This document shows, in pieces, positions 1-7,559 of a stretch of 64,000 nucleotides of DNA. A program made the translations under genes and the position numbers. Origin of the DNA: Pacificitalea sp040119125 (GTDB lineage Bacteria > Pseudomonadota > Alphaproteobacteria > Rhodobacterales > Rhodobacteraceae); NCBI GenBank assembly GCA_040119125.1, contig JBEDTR010000005.1, positions 281,715 through 345,714 of the forward strand, written 5' to 3'. Positions within the stretch are counted from its first letter, which is position 1; each line of letters starts with the position of its first letter. The notes under the pieces were generated by a model. That model saw only the letters and a list, made by a program, of their open reading frames with translations. It was not told the origin of the DNA and searched no databases.

Positions 1-136
1 CACGCAACTGCTCCAGCTGCGCCTCCAGATCGGGGGCGTCGAAGCGCACGGAGCCGACCGGCAGCCAGCCAGCCCGGCTGCGATGCAGCAGCGCGATTTC
101 GTCATTGCGGAGATCGAGAGCGAAGCGGGGTTTCAT
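1..136 (-). CDS. N-terminal fragment of a large conserved roseobacter protein
   Basis: Reading leftwards from an ATG at 136-134 gives 45 residues, beginning MKPRFALDLRNDEIALLHR, with no stop before the window edge, so the gene continues off the left end. The start resembles a long Rhodobacterales protein often mislabelled as translation initiation factor 2; I recall this only from the N-terminal pattern and cannot confirm it. No domain can be assigned from the visible part. It is divergent from the SIMPL gene, with about 160 bp between the two starts, so that gap should hold both promoters. Confidence 0.6.
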   Translation of the reverse strand, partial: MKPRFALDLRNDEIALLHRSRAGWLPVGSVRFDAPDLEAQLEQLR

Positions 137-295
137 GCGAGAAACTTTACATCACGAGTGCGGGAGACCGTTAGCCTTCTGACGGTAACATTCTCTTTAT
201 AGCGGTAAACCGCCAATGAAAGCCATAACCCTATGCAGGCGGGTGTTTTCTCCCGCATGCGAGCTAGGCTCCCCGCCAAATCAAAGGAGATTGGT

Positions 296-1072
296 ATGAT
301 CGCGAACTTGCCCAATAAATTCATTTTCGCTGTGGCGATGACAGGCCTGAGCGCGAGCGTCGCTACGGGGTTTTCCGCAAATGTGGCGCATGCGCAAACA
401 GCCACGCCGGTCACGGCCCCCGGCGCCGGGGCGCAGACGCCGGGCCGGGTGATCGTGCGCGGCGCCGGTGTGGTAAAGCGTGTGCCCGACATGGCGACCA
501 TCGTGATGGGCGTCGAGGAGCGGGCCGAAACCGCCGATGCGGCCCTGACCGCTGCGAATGAGGTGGGCGCTGCGATTCTGGAACGGCTGACCGCCGAGGG
601 CATCGCCCCGCGCGACGTCCAGACATCGGGGCTGAGCCTGTCGCCGGAACGCCAAAGACCCCGCGACGACACCCAGCCGCCCGAAGTGGTCGGCTTCATC
701 GCGACCAACCTTGTGACCGTGACGGTGCGGGATCTTGACCGGCTGGGGCCGCTCCTCGACACTGTGGTGCGCGGCGACGGGGCCAACCGGTTTCAGCAAC
801 TGACCTTCGATCTGGCCGATCCCGCCCCCGCCGAGGAGGACGCGCGCATCGCCGCCGTGACGGAAGCGGGGGCGAAGGCCGAAACTCTGGCAGGGGCCGC
901 CGGTGTCACGCTGGGACGGATCGTGGAAATCACCGAGGACAGCGCAGGTCGCCCGATGTATGCGCGCCAAGAAATGCGCATGGCCGACAGCAGCGGCGTG
1001 CCCGTCGCCCCCGGTGAGATCGAGGTGCGTGTGGACGTCGGCATCACGTTCGAGATCGGCGCGGCTGAGTGA
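296..1072 (+). CDS. SIMPL-domain (DUF541) periplasmic protein
   Basis: The product is 258 aa. A signal peptide occupies about residues 1-33 and ends after AHA; the SIMPL/DUF541 fold follows, starting at VIVRGAGVVKRVPDMATI and running to the C-terminus. The family includes E. coli YggE, linked to oxidative-stress defence, and BP26 of Brucella, which forms channel-like oligomers. The ATG at 296 is chosen because AAAGGAGA lies just upstream and the signal peptide begins there; an in-frame ATG at 233 would add 21 poorly matching residues. It is a single-gene unit, divergent from the truncated gene to its left. The physiological role is not known from sequence. Confidence 0.85.
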   Translation: MIANLPNKFIFAVAMTGLSASVATGFSANVAHAQTATPVTAPGAGAQTPGRVIVRGAGVVKRVPDMATIVMGVEERAETADAALTAANEVGAAILERLTAEGIAPRDVQTSGLSLSPERQRPRDDTQPPEVVGFIATNLVTVTVRDLDRLGPLLDTVVRGDGANRFQQLTFDLADPAPAEEDARIAAVTEAGAKAETLAGAAGVTLGRIVEITEDSAGRPMYARQEMRMADSSGVPVAPGEIEVRVDVGITFEIGAAE

Positions 1073-1282
1073 TTTGCCCGGGCGGGGCTGGGGGACGATG
1101 ATGGCCCCGGCCCCGCCCGATGTCTCAGTGCAGCGAATGGGCATTGGCGGAGCAACTATGGCCTGCAATGCGCTTTTAAGGGCGTTTGCCGCCTGATTGT
1201 CGGCATGCGTGTCGCGGTGCTGACTGAAACGCAGTTAACCGCTGGACTGTAGACCACCCGAGGCGCAGCGCAGCCATAACGG

Positions 1283-1834
1283 CTAGGACGCACCTGCGCC
1301 CGGCTCTGTTCCCAAATCCAAACCAGCATGGGCATAGCTTGCCCGGCCTTCGCGGGGCTGGCCGATCACGCTGAATGATCCGTCGCTTTCAAGGATTACC
1401 GCCGCCACATCATCCGGATCAGGAGTGCCCGAGCCACGGATAATCGTTTCCAACTCGGCTTGCGTCACCCGCTCCTCACGCATCGCGGCGGGGAGGAAGC
1501 TCCCCTCGTGCATCAACAGGCGCGGCTCAGAACGCACCAGACCGGCGATCCGACGCGACCGGACCGAGGCAAAGGCCACGATGAATTGCAGACCGATCAA
1601 GGTCAGAAAGGCAGTCACCCCCTCAGCCAAAGCCACGCTTTCCGACAGGAGGATCGTCGCCAGGATCGAGCCCAGCGCCACCGTCACCACCAGATCGAAT
1701 GCGTTGAGCTTCGCCAATGTGCGCTTGCCCGACACCCTTAGTGACACGACCAGCGCGCCATATCCGAGCGTTCCGACGATCAACGTGCGCAGGATGTCCG
1801 TCCACCCGTGAAACAACATCTCCGAAAAATCCAT
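1283..1834 (-). CDS. DUF421 (YetF-like) membrane protein
   Basis: The product is 183 aa. Two or three transmembrane helices lie in the first 90 residues (around ILRTLIVGTLGYGALVVSL and LTLIGLQFIVAFASV). A soluble YetF-type domain follows, with the family pattern RSEPRLLMHEG and a Glu-rich helix at ERVTQAELE. DUF421 proteins are inner-membrane proteins of unknown biochemical function, reported in spore or stress contexts in Bacillus. The start at 1834 is preferred because GGAGG sits 8 nt upstream; a longer frame reaches 1930 but adds a charged, unconserved N-terminus. Neighbours give no functional clue. Confidence 0.8.
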   Translation of the reverse strand: MDFSEMLFHGWTDILRTLIVGTLGYGALVVSLRVSGKRTLAKLNAFDLVVTVALGSILATILLSESVALAEGVTAFLTLIGLQFIVAFASVRSRRIAGLVRSEPRLLMHEGSFLPAAMREERVTQAELETIIRGSGTPDPDDVAAVILESDGSFSVIGQPREGRASYAHAGLDLGTEPGAGAS

Positions 1835-1967
1835 CACAGGCCTCCATTCCGGCACCAACGCGGCGCGAGGCGCGGTGTTCCGGTCGGTGTTTGGGTCGGC
1901 CTGCGGGACGGCCTTCGGGACCGTCTGCATTACGATGATTGGACGAGCATTTGCGGTCGTGGGTCAG

Positions 1968-2975
1968 TTAGCGAAGCCAGAGGTTATTTTTCTTCAGTTG
2001 GTTGCGGATCATGCGTTCGCGCGGGGGCAGATCGGAGCGGTCGAACATCGCGCGGGCTTTGTCACCCTTGTTCTGAAATATCATGCGCTTGAACGGCTCG
2101 TATTCCTTTAACACCTTCTTAACCCGGTTCGGGGCGGAGACGGTTTTCAGCACCTCGACCGCGCGGTCGCTTTCCCGTGCAAAAAGCAAGGGAAGCACCC
2201 GCCAATGGCAGCTTACATCGCCGTCCAGCCCATCCAGTTCCGGGCCGGGACGGCCGCCACCCAATGCGTGGATCACCAGCGGCAGCGCGACCTGATCGAG
2301 CCACGGGTCAAGCGACTGGCACACCAGCGCGTCGGGCGGATCATCGCGGATCTCGCGGGCATAACGGGCAAAGAGCGCATGAAACTTGGCCGGGTCGCTG
2401 TAATAGAACCAACCGGCGTTAAAATAGAGATAACGCTCCCAATATTCGTCAGGCTGGCCGCGATCGAGGCTGCCGTCGTAATCCAGCCCGAAGCGGTCGT
2501 AGAGGGATTTCCAGATCTCACCATAGCCCGGCCCGTAGAGTTCGATTTCGGGCCACGTCCCCTCGCGCCGCATCGACGCCGAAGGCCGGTCGAAATCAAA
2601 CGCCACTTCGCTGAGCGGGCTGGTAATAAGTGTGTCCGTGTCGAAAAAGACGAACGGTTCCCCCTCGGGCAGCAGTTTGAGCGCCTCGATCTTATTGCCG
2701 TAAGGGTAGGCCTCGCCAAAGATTTCGGATGTGAAGCCATGCACCTCGGCGCCTAACTCCTGCAACATCGCAGCCGCCTGCCCCGTGATGCCGGGATCGA
2801 AGGACCATAAGGGCCCGGCTTCGGGCACAGCCACGATCAGCCGCCCCGCAAATCCCGGATCGCTGTGGCGCAGCGAGGCCGCGAATAGCACTGCCTCGTA
2901 TTGCAGACGCCCCCCCTGCGCGACGATCAGAATGTTGAAGGGCTGACCCGCAAGGGCGGAAGCTTTGGCACACAT
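1968..2975 (-). CDS. Putative GT-A-fold glycosyltransferase
   Basis: The product is 335 aa if started at 2975 (MCAKASALAG). The segment FNILIVAQGGRLQYEAVLFAASL looks like the first beta-strand and helix of a nucleotide-sugar-binding fold. FVFFDTDTLITSPL contains a DTD motif typical of the metal/nucleotide site of GT-A glycosyltransferases, and YLYFNAGWFYY resembles the acceptor side of these folds. The donor and acceptor are unknown. There is no strong Shine-Dalgarno at the chosen start, and the frame is open 51 codons further upstream, so the start is uncertain. No polysaccharide genes flank it. Confidence 0.6.
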   Translation of the reverse strand: MCAKASALAGQPFNILIVAQGGRLQYEAVLFAASLRHSDPGFAGRLIVAVPEAGPLWSFDPGITGQAAAMLQELGAEVHGFTSEIFGEAYPYGNKIEALKLLPEGEPFVFFDTDTLITSPLSEVAFDFDRPSASMRREGTWPEIELYGPGYGEIWKSLYDRFGLDYDGSLDRGQPDEYWERYLYFNAGWFYYSDPAKFHALFARYAREIRDDPPDALVCQSLDPWLDQVALPLVIHALGGGRPGPELDGLDGDVSCHWRVLPLLFARESDRAVEVLKTVSAPNRVKKVLKEYEPFKRMIFQNKGDKARAMFDRSDLPPRERMIRNQLKKNNLWLR

Positions 2976-3652
2976 GAGGTTCACATCGGCTATGGCGGCA
3001 GGTTGCCCTAAGCCATGCCCATCTTTGCGCCAAAACGGAACCCGGCGGGGCGATTTTTTATCGCCAGCGATCCCTGCCCCCATGCGTCGAACGGCGCGGC
3101 CACAGGGTATTTTGCGCGTTGCGCGCACTGAGTTAGGCGCGATACACGGAATATATACGTTTGACGGTCAATTCTGTGGGCGCCGTCGGTCTGCCCCCCA
3201 TTGACCCAAACGGCTCTTGCCCGCATTCTGAGGCAGGAAAGACGGGGCGGGTGCCGTTTTCCCTCCGGCGTCCGCTCCGATTCATCACGGCAATATCCGC
3301 CCGCCCCCGCCGTCACACGACGCGGCGGCGGGCGGGTTATTTGACGGATCAGGGCGCTGTCAGCCCGGCTTCGGACGCTCTGACGGATTTCGTTAGCGCT
3401 TTGCCTTTCAAGGGCCGTCCTGAGCGGTGGGGCGATCTTGGCCCTGCCCTATCCCGATATCGACTGGCAGGTGATCTCATCGCGTGGCGCGGCGTCTTTC
3501 TCTATTGCGTGGAGACTCAGGCCTGCTGTGCTTGCCCGCACGTACATTCGACATGAGCCTGAAAGATGCGCGGAGCCAAGACATCCGACGTGACCTGAGA
3601 GCTGACATGATGAGAGAGCGTCGGGTTCACCACGCGCCCCGCAAGGGGGTGG
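2976..3652. other. Gene-poor interval with a GC-rich hairpin
   Basis: About 680 bp lie between the glycosyltransferase-like gene and tRNA-Tyr. I see no convincing coding sequence; the open frames are rich in Arg and Pro and lack ribosome-binding sites. A GC-rich imperfect hairpin occupies about 3297-3336 and is followed by TTATTT, so it may end a plus-strand transcript, but no gene precedes it. A partial palindrome GTTAGCGCT at 3392-3400 resembles half of the operator-like site upstream of pyk and is probably coincidental. Confidence 0.5.
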
Positions 3653-3736
3653 TGGTGGGCGACCCTGGAATCGAACCAGGCGTGGGTCTCCCCGGCGGAG
3701 TTACAGTCCGCTGCCGCACCTTGCAGCACGTCGCCC
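3653..3736 (-). tRNA. tRNA-Tyr (GTA)
   Basis: The 84-nt cloverleaf has the CCA end encoded (3653-3655). The acceptor arms are GGGCGAC and GTCGCCC. The anticodon arm is GCGGA-CTGTAAC-TCCGC with anticodon GTA at 3704-3702. A class II variable arm with a GGG/CCC stem precedes the T arm CCTGG-TTCGATT-CCAGG. In this alignment position 8 is G and position 14 is C, instead of the near-universal U8 and A14, and position 48 is G. A strong promoter lies 12 bp upstream. It faces away from rlmB. Confidence 0.93.
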
Positions 3737-3747
3737 GACGCTGGGGG

Positions 3748-3776
3748 TGAATAGCCAAGCCGCCTGAGAGGGTCAA
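3748..3776 (-). promoter_or_regulatory. Promoter of tRNA-Tyr
   Basis: On the minus strand TTGACC (3776-3771), a 17-bp spacer and TATTCA (3753-3748) form a sigma-70-type promoter. The tRNA begins 12 nt downstream of the -10 box. Confidence 0.75.
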
Positions 3777-3924
3777 CAGGAAATTCCTTGCGCTTTCCGC
3801 TCGATTTGCCCAAGGCGGGCCAAGCATCGCCGCGACGTGGCGTGAGCCGGGCATCTTCAGGCCCGGACAGACATCCAAAGACGCAATACCATCCGCCGAA
3901 CCGACGAAAGCAGGGGCCAAGACC

Positions 3925-4779
3925 ATGAAGAAACCGACCTGGGTCATCGACAAGGAACGCGCCCGCCGCGCTGCCGCCGCCGAAACCGTTTGGCTGTTCG
4001 GGCTGCACGCGGTGCGCGACGCGCTGATGAACCCGCGCCGGGAACGGCTGCGGCTGGTGCTGACGCGCAACGCGGCTGACAAGCTGGGCGATGCGGTCGC
4101 GGCATCGGGGATGGAGCCGGAGATTTCCGACCCGCGCAAATTTTCCGCCCCCCTCGACCCCGGCTCCGTGCATCAGGGCGCGGCGCTGGAGGTGAAACCG
4201 CTGGATTGGGGACCGCTGGAGGAATTATGCGAACCGGGGCTGGGCGCGCCGCGTCTGGTGCTGCTGGACCGGGTGACCGATCCGCATAACGTGGGCGCGA
4301 TCCTACGCTCCGCCGAGGTGTTCGGCGCGCGGGCGGTGATCGCCCCGCACCGCCATTCCGCCCCCGAAACAGGGGCGCTGGCAAAAACTGCATCCGGCGC
4401 GCTGGAACGTCAGCCCTATCTGCGGGTCAAGAATTTGGCCGACACGATGGAGCGGTTGAAGAAGCTGGGTTACACATTCTACGGGCTGGATGGCGAAGCC
4501 GAAACCCCGCTAGGGCAGGCTGCCGCGCCGGTGGCCGATCTGCCGCTGGGTCTGGTTCTGGGGGCCGAAGGTCCCGGCCTGCGCGAGCGCACCAAGGAAA
4601 CCTGCGACAAGCTGGTGCGGATCGAGTTCGCGGCTGGCTTCGGGTCACTGAACGTGTCGAATGCGGCAGCCGTCGCCCTATATGCCACCCGGGTGACATC
4701 GCCCGAGGGCGAGAGCCAAGCCGAGGTCGAGGCGGTAACGGATGCCGTGCCTGACGCGCCACAGGGCGAGGCGGAGTAA
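3925..4779 (+). CDS. rlmB: 23S rRNA (guanosine-2'-O-)-methyltransferase RlmB, SpoU/TrmH family
   Basis: The product is 284 aa. It is a SPOUT-class methyltransferase expected to methylate the ribose of G2251 (E. coli numbering) of 23S rRNA with S-adenosylmethionine. The N-terminal L30e-like substrate-binding domain (residues about 20-95) begins at VWLFGLHAVRDAL. The three SpoU motifs are all present: DPHNVGAILRSAEVFGA (with the catalytic Asn/Arg), LVLGAEGPGLR, and SLNVSNAAAVALY at the knot. A C-terminal tail of about 25 residues is acidic and less conserved. The gene is divergent from tRNA-Tyr, an arrangement that fits its translation-related role. Confidence 0.93.
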   Translation: MKKPTWVIDKERARRAAAAETVWLFGLHAVRDALMNPRRERLRLVLTRNAADKLGDAVAASGMEPEISDPRKFSAPLDPGSVHQGAALEVKPLDWGPLEELCEPGLGAPRLVLLDRVTDPHNVGAILRSAEVFGARAVIAPHRHSAPETGALAKTASGALERQPYLRVKNLADTMERLKKLGYTFYGLDGEAETPLGQAAAPVADLPLGLVLGAEGPGLRERTKETCDKLVRIEFAAGFGSLNVSNAAAVALYATRVTSPEGESQAEVEAVTDAVPDAPQGEAE

Positions 4780-4781
4780 TT

Positions 4782-4799
4782 TGTGATATTCATATCACA
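4782..4799. promoter_or_regulatory. Inverted repeat just after rlmB
   Basis: TGTGATAT-TC-ATATCACA is an 8-bp perfect inverted repeat directly after the rlmB stop codon. It resembles a dimeric repressor operator. The spacing (TGTGA-N8-TCACA) differs from a classical CRP site (N6). It lies upstream of the possible small RNA and the CoA-binding protein gene. Confidence 0.4.
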
Positions 4800-4840
4800 T
4801 GCAAGAAAATAATCACACATTGGTGAGGGGGCTTGGAGAA

Positions 4841-4849
4841 TTATCCACA
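4841..4849 (+). promoter_or_regulatory. Single consensus DnaA box
   Basis: TTATCCACA is an exact match to the consensus DnaA box. Only one copy was noticed in this intergenic region, so it is not evidence for an origin; it may be chance or a DnaA-responsive promoter element. Confidence 0.35.
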
Positions 4850-4861
4850 GCCGCTAAATGA

Positions 4862-4957
4862 TCTTACAGGAGGCGCGGACACGGAACGTTCGTGCTTCAC
4901 TTCACTGTCCCTCGTTCCGTAACTTTGCGCCCGGTCTTTGCACCGGGCGCTTTTTTT
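4862..4957 (+). ncRNA. Possible small RNA ending in an intrinsic terminator
   Basis: Between rlmB and the CoA-binding gene is a structured, non-coding stretch. A first hairpin pairs ACGGAACG (about 4880-4887) with CGTTCCGT (about 4914-4921), leaving a loop with the unpaired repeat CTTCACTTCACT. A second hairpin with a T run follows at 4927-4957. A weak promoter-like TTGGAG (4833-4838) lies upstream. It could instead be the 3' UTR of rlmB; no known RNA family is recognised. Confidence 0.4.
4927..4957 (+). terminator. Intrinsic terminator after rlmB / possible sRNA
   Basis: GCGCCCGGT, loop CTTTGC and ACCGGGCGC form a 9-bp perfect stem followed by seven T residues. It ends plus-strand transcription before the CoA-binding protein gene. 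Confidence 0.85.
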
Positions 4958-5003
4958 CGCGTGCCTCTCTGGTTCTCAGACGGGACCGCTCCAAATATCC
5001 CCC

Positions 5004-5426
5004 ATGAGCCGAAATACAGACACAGACCTGACCGAGCTGCTGCGCAGCGTGAAAACCATCGCTGTCGTGGGCTGGTCGCCCAATCCGGGGCGTGCGTCGA
5101 ACTCCGTCGCGCGGTTTCTGGCGACACATGGCTACCGTGTGGTGCCGGTCAATCCGGGCCATGCCGGGAAGAAAGTGCTGGGCGAAACCGTCGTCGCACA
5201 TTTGTCGGATATCGATGGGACGGTCGACATGGTCGACATTTTTCGCCGGTCTGAAAAGGCGGGCGAAGTGGTGGATGACGCGCTGCAATATCTCGACGGG
5301 TTGCAGGCCGTGTGGATGCAGTTGGGCGTGGTGGACGATGCCGCTGCCGACCGCGCGCGGGCGGCCGGCGTGAAGGTTGTCATGGACCGTTGCCCGGCAA
5401 TCGAGATCCCGCGTCTGGGGCTGTAA
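5004..5426 (+). CDS. CoA-binding domain protein (YccU-like)
   Basis: The product is 140 aa, a single Rossmann-like CoA-binding domain like that of succinyl-CoA synthetase alpha but without the ligase part. IAVVGWSPNPGRASNSVARFL holds the glycine-rich nucleotide loop, followed by YRVVPVNPGHAGKKVLGE and, near the end, VKVVMDRCPAIE with the conserved Cys of the family. Members such as E. coli YccU have no firmly known function. The ATG at 5004 begins the conserved region; an in-frame ATG at 4938 lies inside the terminator hairpin and is unlikely. It is probably a single-gene unit. Confidence 0.88.
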   Translation: MSRNTDTDLTELLRSVKTIAVVGWSPNPGRASNSVARFLATHGYRVVPVNPGHAGKKVLGETVVAHLSDIDGTVDMVDIFRRSEKAGEVVDDALQYLDGLQAVWMQLGVVDDAAADRARAAGVKVVMDRCPAIEIPRLGL

Positions 5427-5465
5427 CGCTTCTGCGTGGCCCCCGGCGCTTTGCGCGCCGCCTGC

Positions 5466-6473
5466 TCAGATCACCTCTTCTCGTTCAATCATTCCGGCAT
5501 GACAGGCCACTGCGCTACGGATCACGCCGATTGCCAGTGCGCCGCCGCAGCCTTCGCCCATGTTGAGCCCCAGCGACAGCAACGGCTCCAGCCCGAGCTT
5601 TTGCAACAGCAAGCCCTGCCCCGGCTCGGCCCCCTGCTGTCCCGCGACGACATGGTCAATTGCCGTGGGGTCGATGGCGGCAAGCACCGCCGCCGCCGCG
5701 CAGCAGGCATAGCTGTCGAGGATCACCGGCGTGCCCTGCGCCCGGGCAGCCACGATTGCGCCGGTCATGGCGGCAATGTCGCGCCCGCCGAAGCCGCGCA
5801 ACACTGCCAGCGGATCGGCAGACGTAATGCCGGGCTGCTGGCGCAACGCGGTGTCAACAAGATCGACCTTGCGCGCCAATGCAGCGTCATCCATCGCGCC
5901 GTCCTTGCCGACCCATTGCGCCGGATCACCTCCGTGCAGCGCTGCGGCCATTGTCGCGGCACAGGTCGTGTTGCCCACCGCCATGTCACCGGGCACCAGC
6001 AGATCGGCATGCGGGTTCACCGCGTCCCACCCACGGCGCAACGCGGCCAGCAGTTCTTCGTCGCTGAGCGCAGGCCCGGTCGAGATGTCAGCACTGGGTT
6101 GGTCGAGGTCGAGTTCCACCAACTGCAACATCGCCCGCACGGATTGCGCAAGCTGGTTGATCGCCGCGCCACCCAGCGCGAAATTCTCAACCATCTCATG
6201 GGTGGCCGCGGCACGATGCGCAGAAATGTCCCGCTCGGCCACACCATGGGTCGCGGCAAAGATCACGATTTGCGGCTGATCGACGACCGGCACTTCGCTG
6301 CCGCGCCAGCCCGCATACCAGATCGCCAGATCCTCCATCCGGCCCAAGGCGCCCACTGGCTTCACCAGCCGGGCATTGCGGGCACGAGCGGCCTCAAGCG
6401 CATCGAGATCGGGGCCGGGCAATTCGGCGATCAGGCTGCGAAATGCGTCGAGCGTCTGGAATGGCGCGGTCAT
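5466..6473 (-). CDS. cobT: Nicotinate-nucleotide--dimethylbenzimidazole phosphoribosyltransferase
   Basis: The product is 335 aa, close to the usual 340-350. CobT transfers phosphoribose from nicotinate mononucleotide to 5,6-dimethylbenzimidazole, giving alpha-ribazole phosphate for assembly of the cobalamin lower loop. Family motifs include KPVGALGRMEDLAIW near the N-terminus, GDMAVGNTTCAATMAAAL in the middle and SLGLNMGEGCGGALA near the C-terminus, which carries the catalytic Glu. The start at 6473 matches the family N-terminus; the frame is open upstream but not conserved. No other cobalamin genes and no cobalamin riboswitch are visible nearby, so this step is encoded apart from the rest of the pathway. 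Confidence 0.93.
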   Translation of the reverse strand: MTAPFQTLDAFRSLIAELPGPDLDALEAARARNARLVKPVGALGRMEDLAIWYAGWRGSEVPVVDQPQIVIFAATHGVAERDISAHRAAATHEMVENFALGGAAINQLAQSVRAMLQLVELDLDQPSADISTGPALSDEELLAALRRGWDAVNPHADLLVPGDMAVGNTTCAATMAAALHGGDPAQWVGKDGAMDDAALARKVDLVDTALRQQPGITSADPLAVLRGFGGRDIAAMTGAIVAARAQGTPVILDSYACCAAAAVLAAIDPTAIDHVVAGQQGAEPGQGLLLQKLGLEPLLSLGLNMGEGCGGALAIGVIRSAVACHAGMIEREEVI

Positions 6474-6584
6474 GGGCGGGGAGGTTCCTCTTGTCTCGTG
6501 GAGCGGCGACGGACGCCGCCGTGTCTGGCTGATGATAGGGGCGCGTCCGCAATTGGGAAGCCCCGCGCCGTGCATCCCTGCTGC

Positions 6585-7145
6585 TCAGCCCTCCGACCGG
6601 GCGGCTGTTTCACGTGTAGCAGGCGGGGTGGCGGCATCGTTCAACTGCCGCTGTAGAAACACGAGGTCGAGCCAGCGTCCGAATTTCGCGCCGACCTGCG
6701 GCATGCGTCCGCACTCGACGAAACCCAGCCCCTTATGCAGCCGGATGGAGGCAACATTGCCCGCCTCGACCGCCCCCACCATGACATGCAGATCGGCGGC
6801 GCGCGCCTCCTCGATCAGCGCGGCAAGCAGAACGCGCCCCAGACCGGCGCCGCGTGCGCGCGCATCGACATAGACCGAATGTTCGACCGTATGGCGAAAC
6901 CCCTCAAAGGGGCGCCACTCGCCGTAGGAGGCATAGCCCGCCACCGAATCCCCCGCATCCACCGCCACGAGGACGGGAAACCCGCGCGCCTGCCGCGCGT
7001 CCAGCCAGGCGCGGCGACCCTGCGCATCGGTGCGGGTTTCATTCCAGATGGCAGTGCCGTTTTCGACCGCGTCATTATAGATCGCGGCCAGCGCATCGGC
7101 ATCGCGCGCCGCGGCGTGGCGCAGGCTGTAGGCGGGGGAAGTCAT
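6585..7145 (-). CDS. GNAT N-acetyltransferase, phosphinothricin-acetyltransferase type
   Basis: The product is 186 aa with one GNAT domain, expected to acetylate a small amine with acetyl-CoA. The pattern AAIYNDAVENGTAIWNE near residue 20 and EHSVYVDARARGAGLGRVLL (acetyl-CoA pyrophosphate loop R-x-x-G-x-G) are characteristic of the Pat/Bar/YncA-type subgroup. NVASIRLHKGLGFVECG is the usual motif B. Natural substrates of this subgroup include methionine sulfoximine-like compounds, but specificity cannot be read here. The start at 7145 is chosen from family alignment. It lies 111 bp upstream of cobT in the same direction, so they may be co-transcribed. Confidence 0.82.
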   Translation of the reverse strand: MTSPAYSLRHAAARDADALAAIYNDAVENGTAIWNETRTDAQGRRAWLDARQARGFPVLVAVDAGDSVAGYASYGEWRPFEGFRHTVEHSVYVDARARGAGLGRVLLAALIEEARAADLHVMVGAVEAGNVASIRLHKGLGFVECGRMPQVGAKFGRWLDLVFLQRQLNDAATPPATRETAARSEG

Positions 7146-7264
7146 CGGGTCTGGCACTCCGGTCTGGCGCGGGAAGGGGGAGCAAAGGCGCCTCTTCGCG
7201 CCCTGCAATCCCGGCGTTTTTGCCGCGCGTTTTCAGGCAATGCAAAAAGATTTGAAAAACTTGC

Positions 7265-7417
7265 GTCACCGGCGGAACCGCAGGTCGCCGGTCGGCATTA
7301 CATATCCGACAGCCCGGTGCATCCCCTTGCCGGACCTGTCCTGTCCCTGGCTGCGGGCGGCCTAATGCCCAACATCCCCGACAGGCGGTGCTCTGCCCAG
7401 CACCGCCTGTCTTTTTT
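7265..7417 (+). ncRNA. Possible small RNA or terC leader with terminator
   Basis: This stretch between the divergent GNAT gene and terC has no coding sequence but is structured on the plus strand. ACCGGCG (7268-7274) pairs with CGCCGGT (7286-7292), and a 12-bp terminator hairpin closes it at 7381-7417. No gene upstream on this strand could use that terminator. It is therefore a free-standing sRNA or a 5' leader of terC that can terminate early. TerC genes elsewhere carry yybP-ykoY manganese riboswitches, but the conserved core of that family was not found. Confidence 0.45.
7381..7417 (+). terminator. Intrinsic terminator upstream of terC
   Basis: ACAGGCGGTGCT, loop CTGCCC and AGCACCGCCTGT form a 12-bp perfect stem followed by C and six T residues. 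Confidence 0.88.
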
Positions 7418-7484
7418 GGGACCACCTGAATGCCCCAACCCCCCAATTTCGCAAGGAATTATGCGAGATTTTTAAATTGCGCGG

Positions 7485-7514
7485 TTGCCTGCCCCGCAAC
7501 GCTGGGGCTAGTCT
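7485..7514 (+). promoter_or_regulatory. Candidate terC promoter
   Basis: TTGCCT (7485-7490), an 18-bp spacer and TAGTCT (7509-7514) fit a weak sigma-70 promoter about 45 bp before the terC ATG and downstream of the terminator. If used, terC would not depend on read-through from the structured leader. Confidence 0.4.
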
Positions 7515-7559
7515 GCCAGCGATTCATCTGACGCCTCAGCACGCAAGGACAGACGCCCC

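Noticed and set aside
3161..3556. 131-codon frame upstream of tRNA-Tyr
   Set aside because: Arg/Pro-rich composition, no ribosome-binding site, and a strong hairpin runs through it; probably not coding.
4841..4849. Replication origin signalled by a DnaA box
   Set aside because: Only a single box was seen, with no AT-rich unwinding region or dnaA/dnaN/hemE neighbours.
6474..6584. Cobalamin riboswitch near cobT
   Set aside because: No B12-box or matching stems are present in the short gap before cobT.
5436..6656. 406-codon plus-strand frame over cobT
   Set aside because: It lies antisense to cobT, has no recognisable domain and is rich in Arg, His and Gln as expected for a shadow frame.
7300..7360. 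SRP RNA (4.5S) or 6S RNA
   Set aside because: A short stretch resembles the reverse complement of the SRP loop, but the tetraloop and conserved internal loop are missing.
7209..7420. yybP-ykoY manganese riboswitch upstream of terC
   Set aside because: The conserved core sequences of that family were looked for and not found; only generic hairpins and a terminator are visible.
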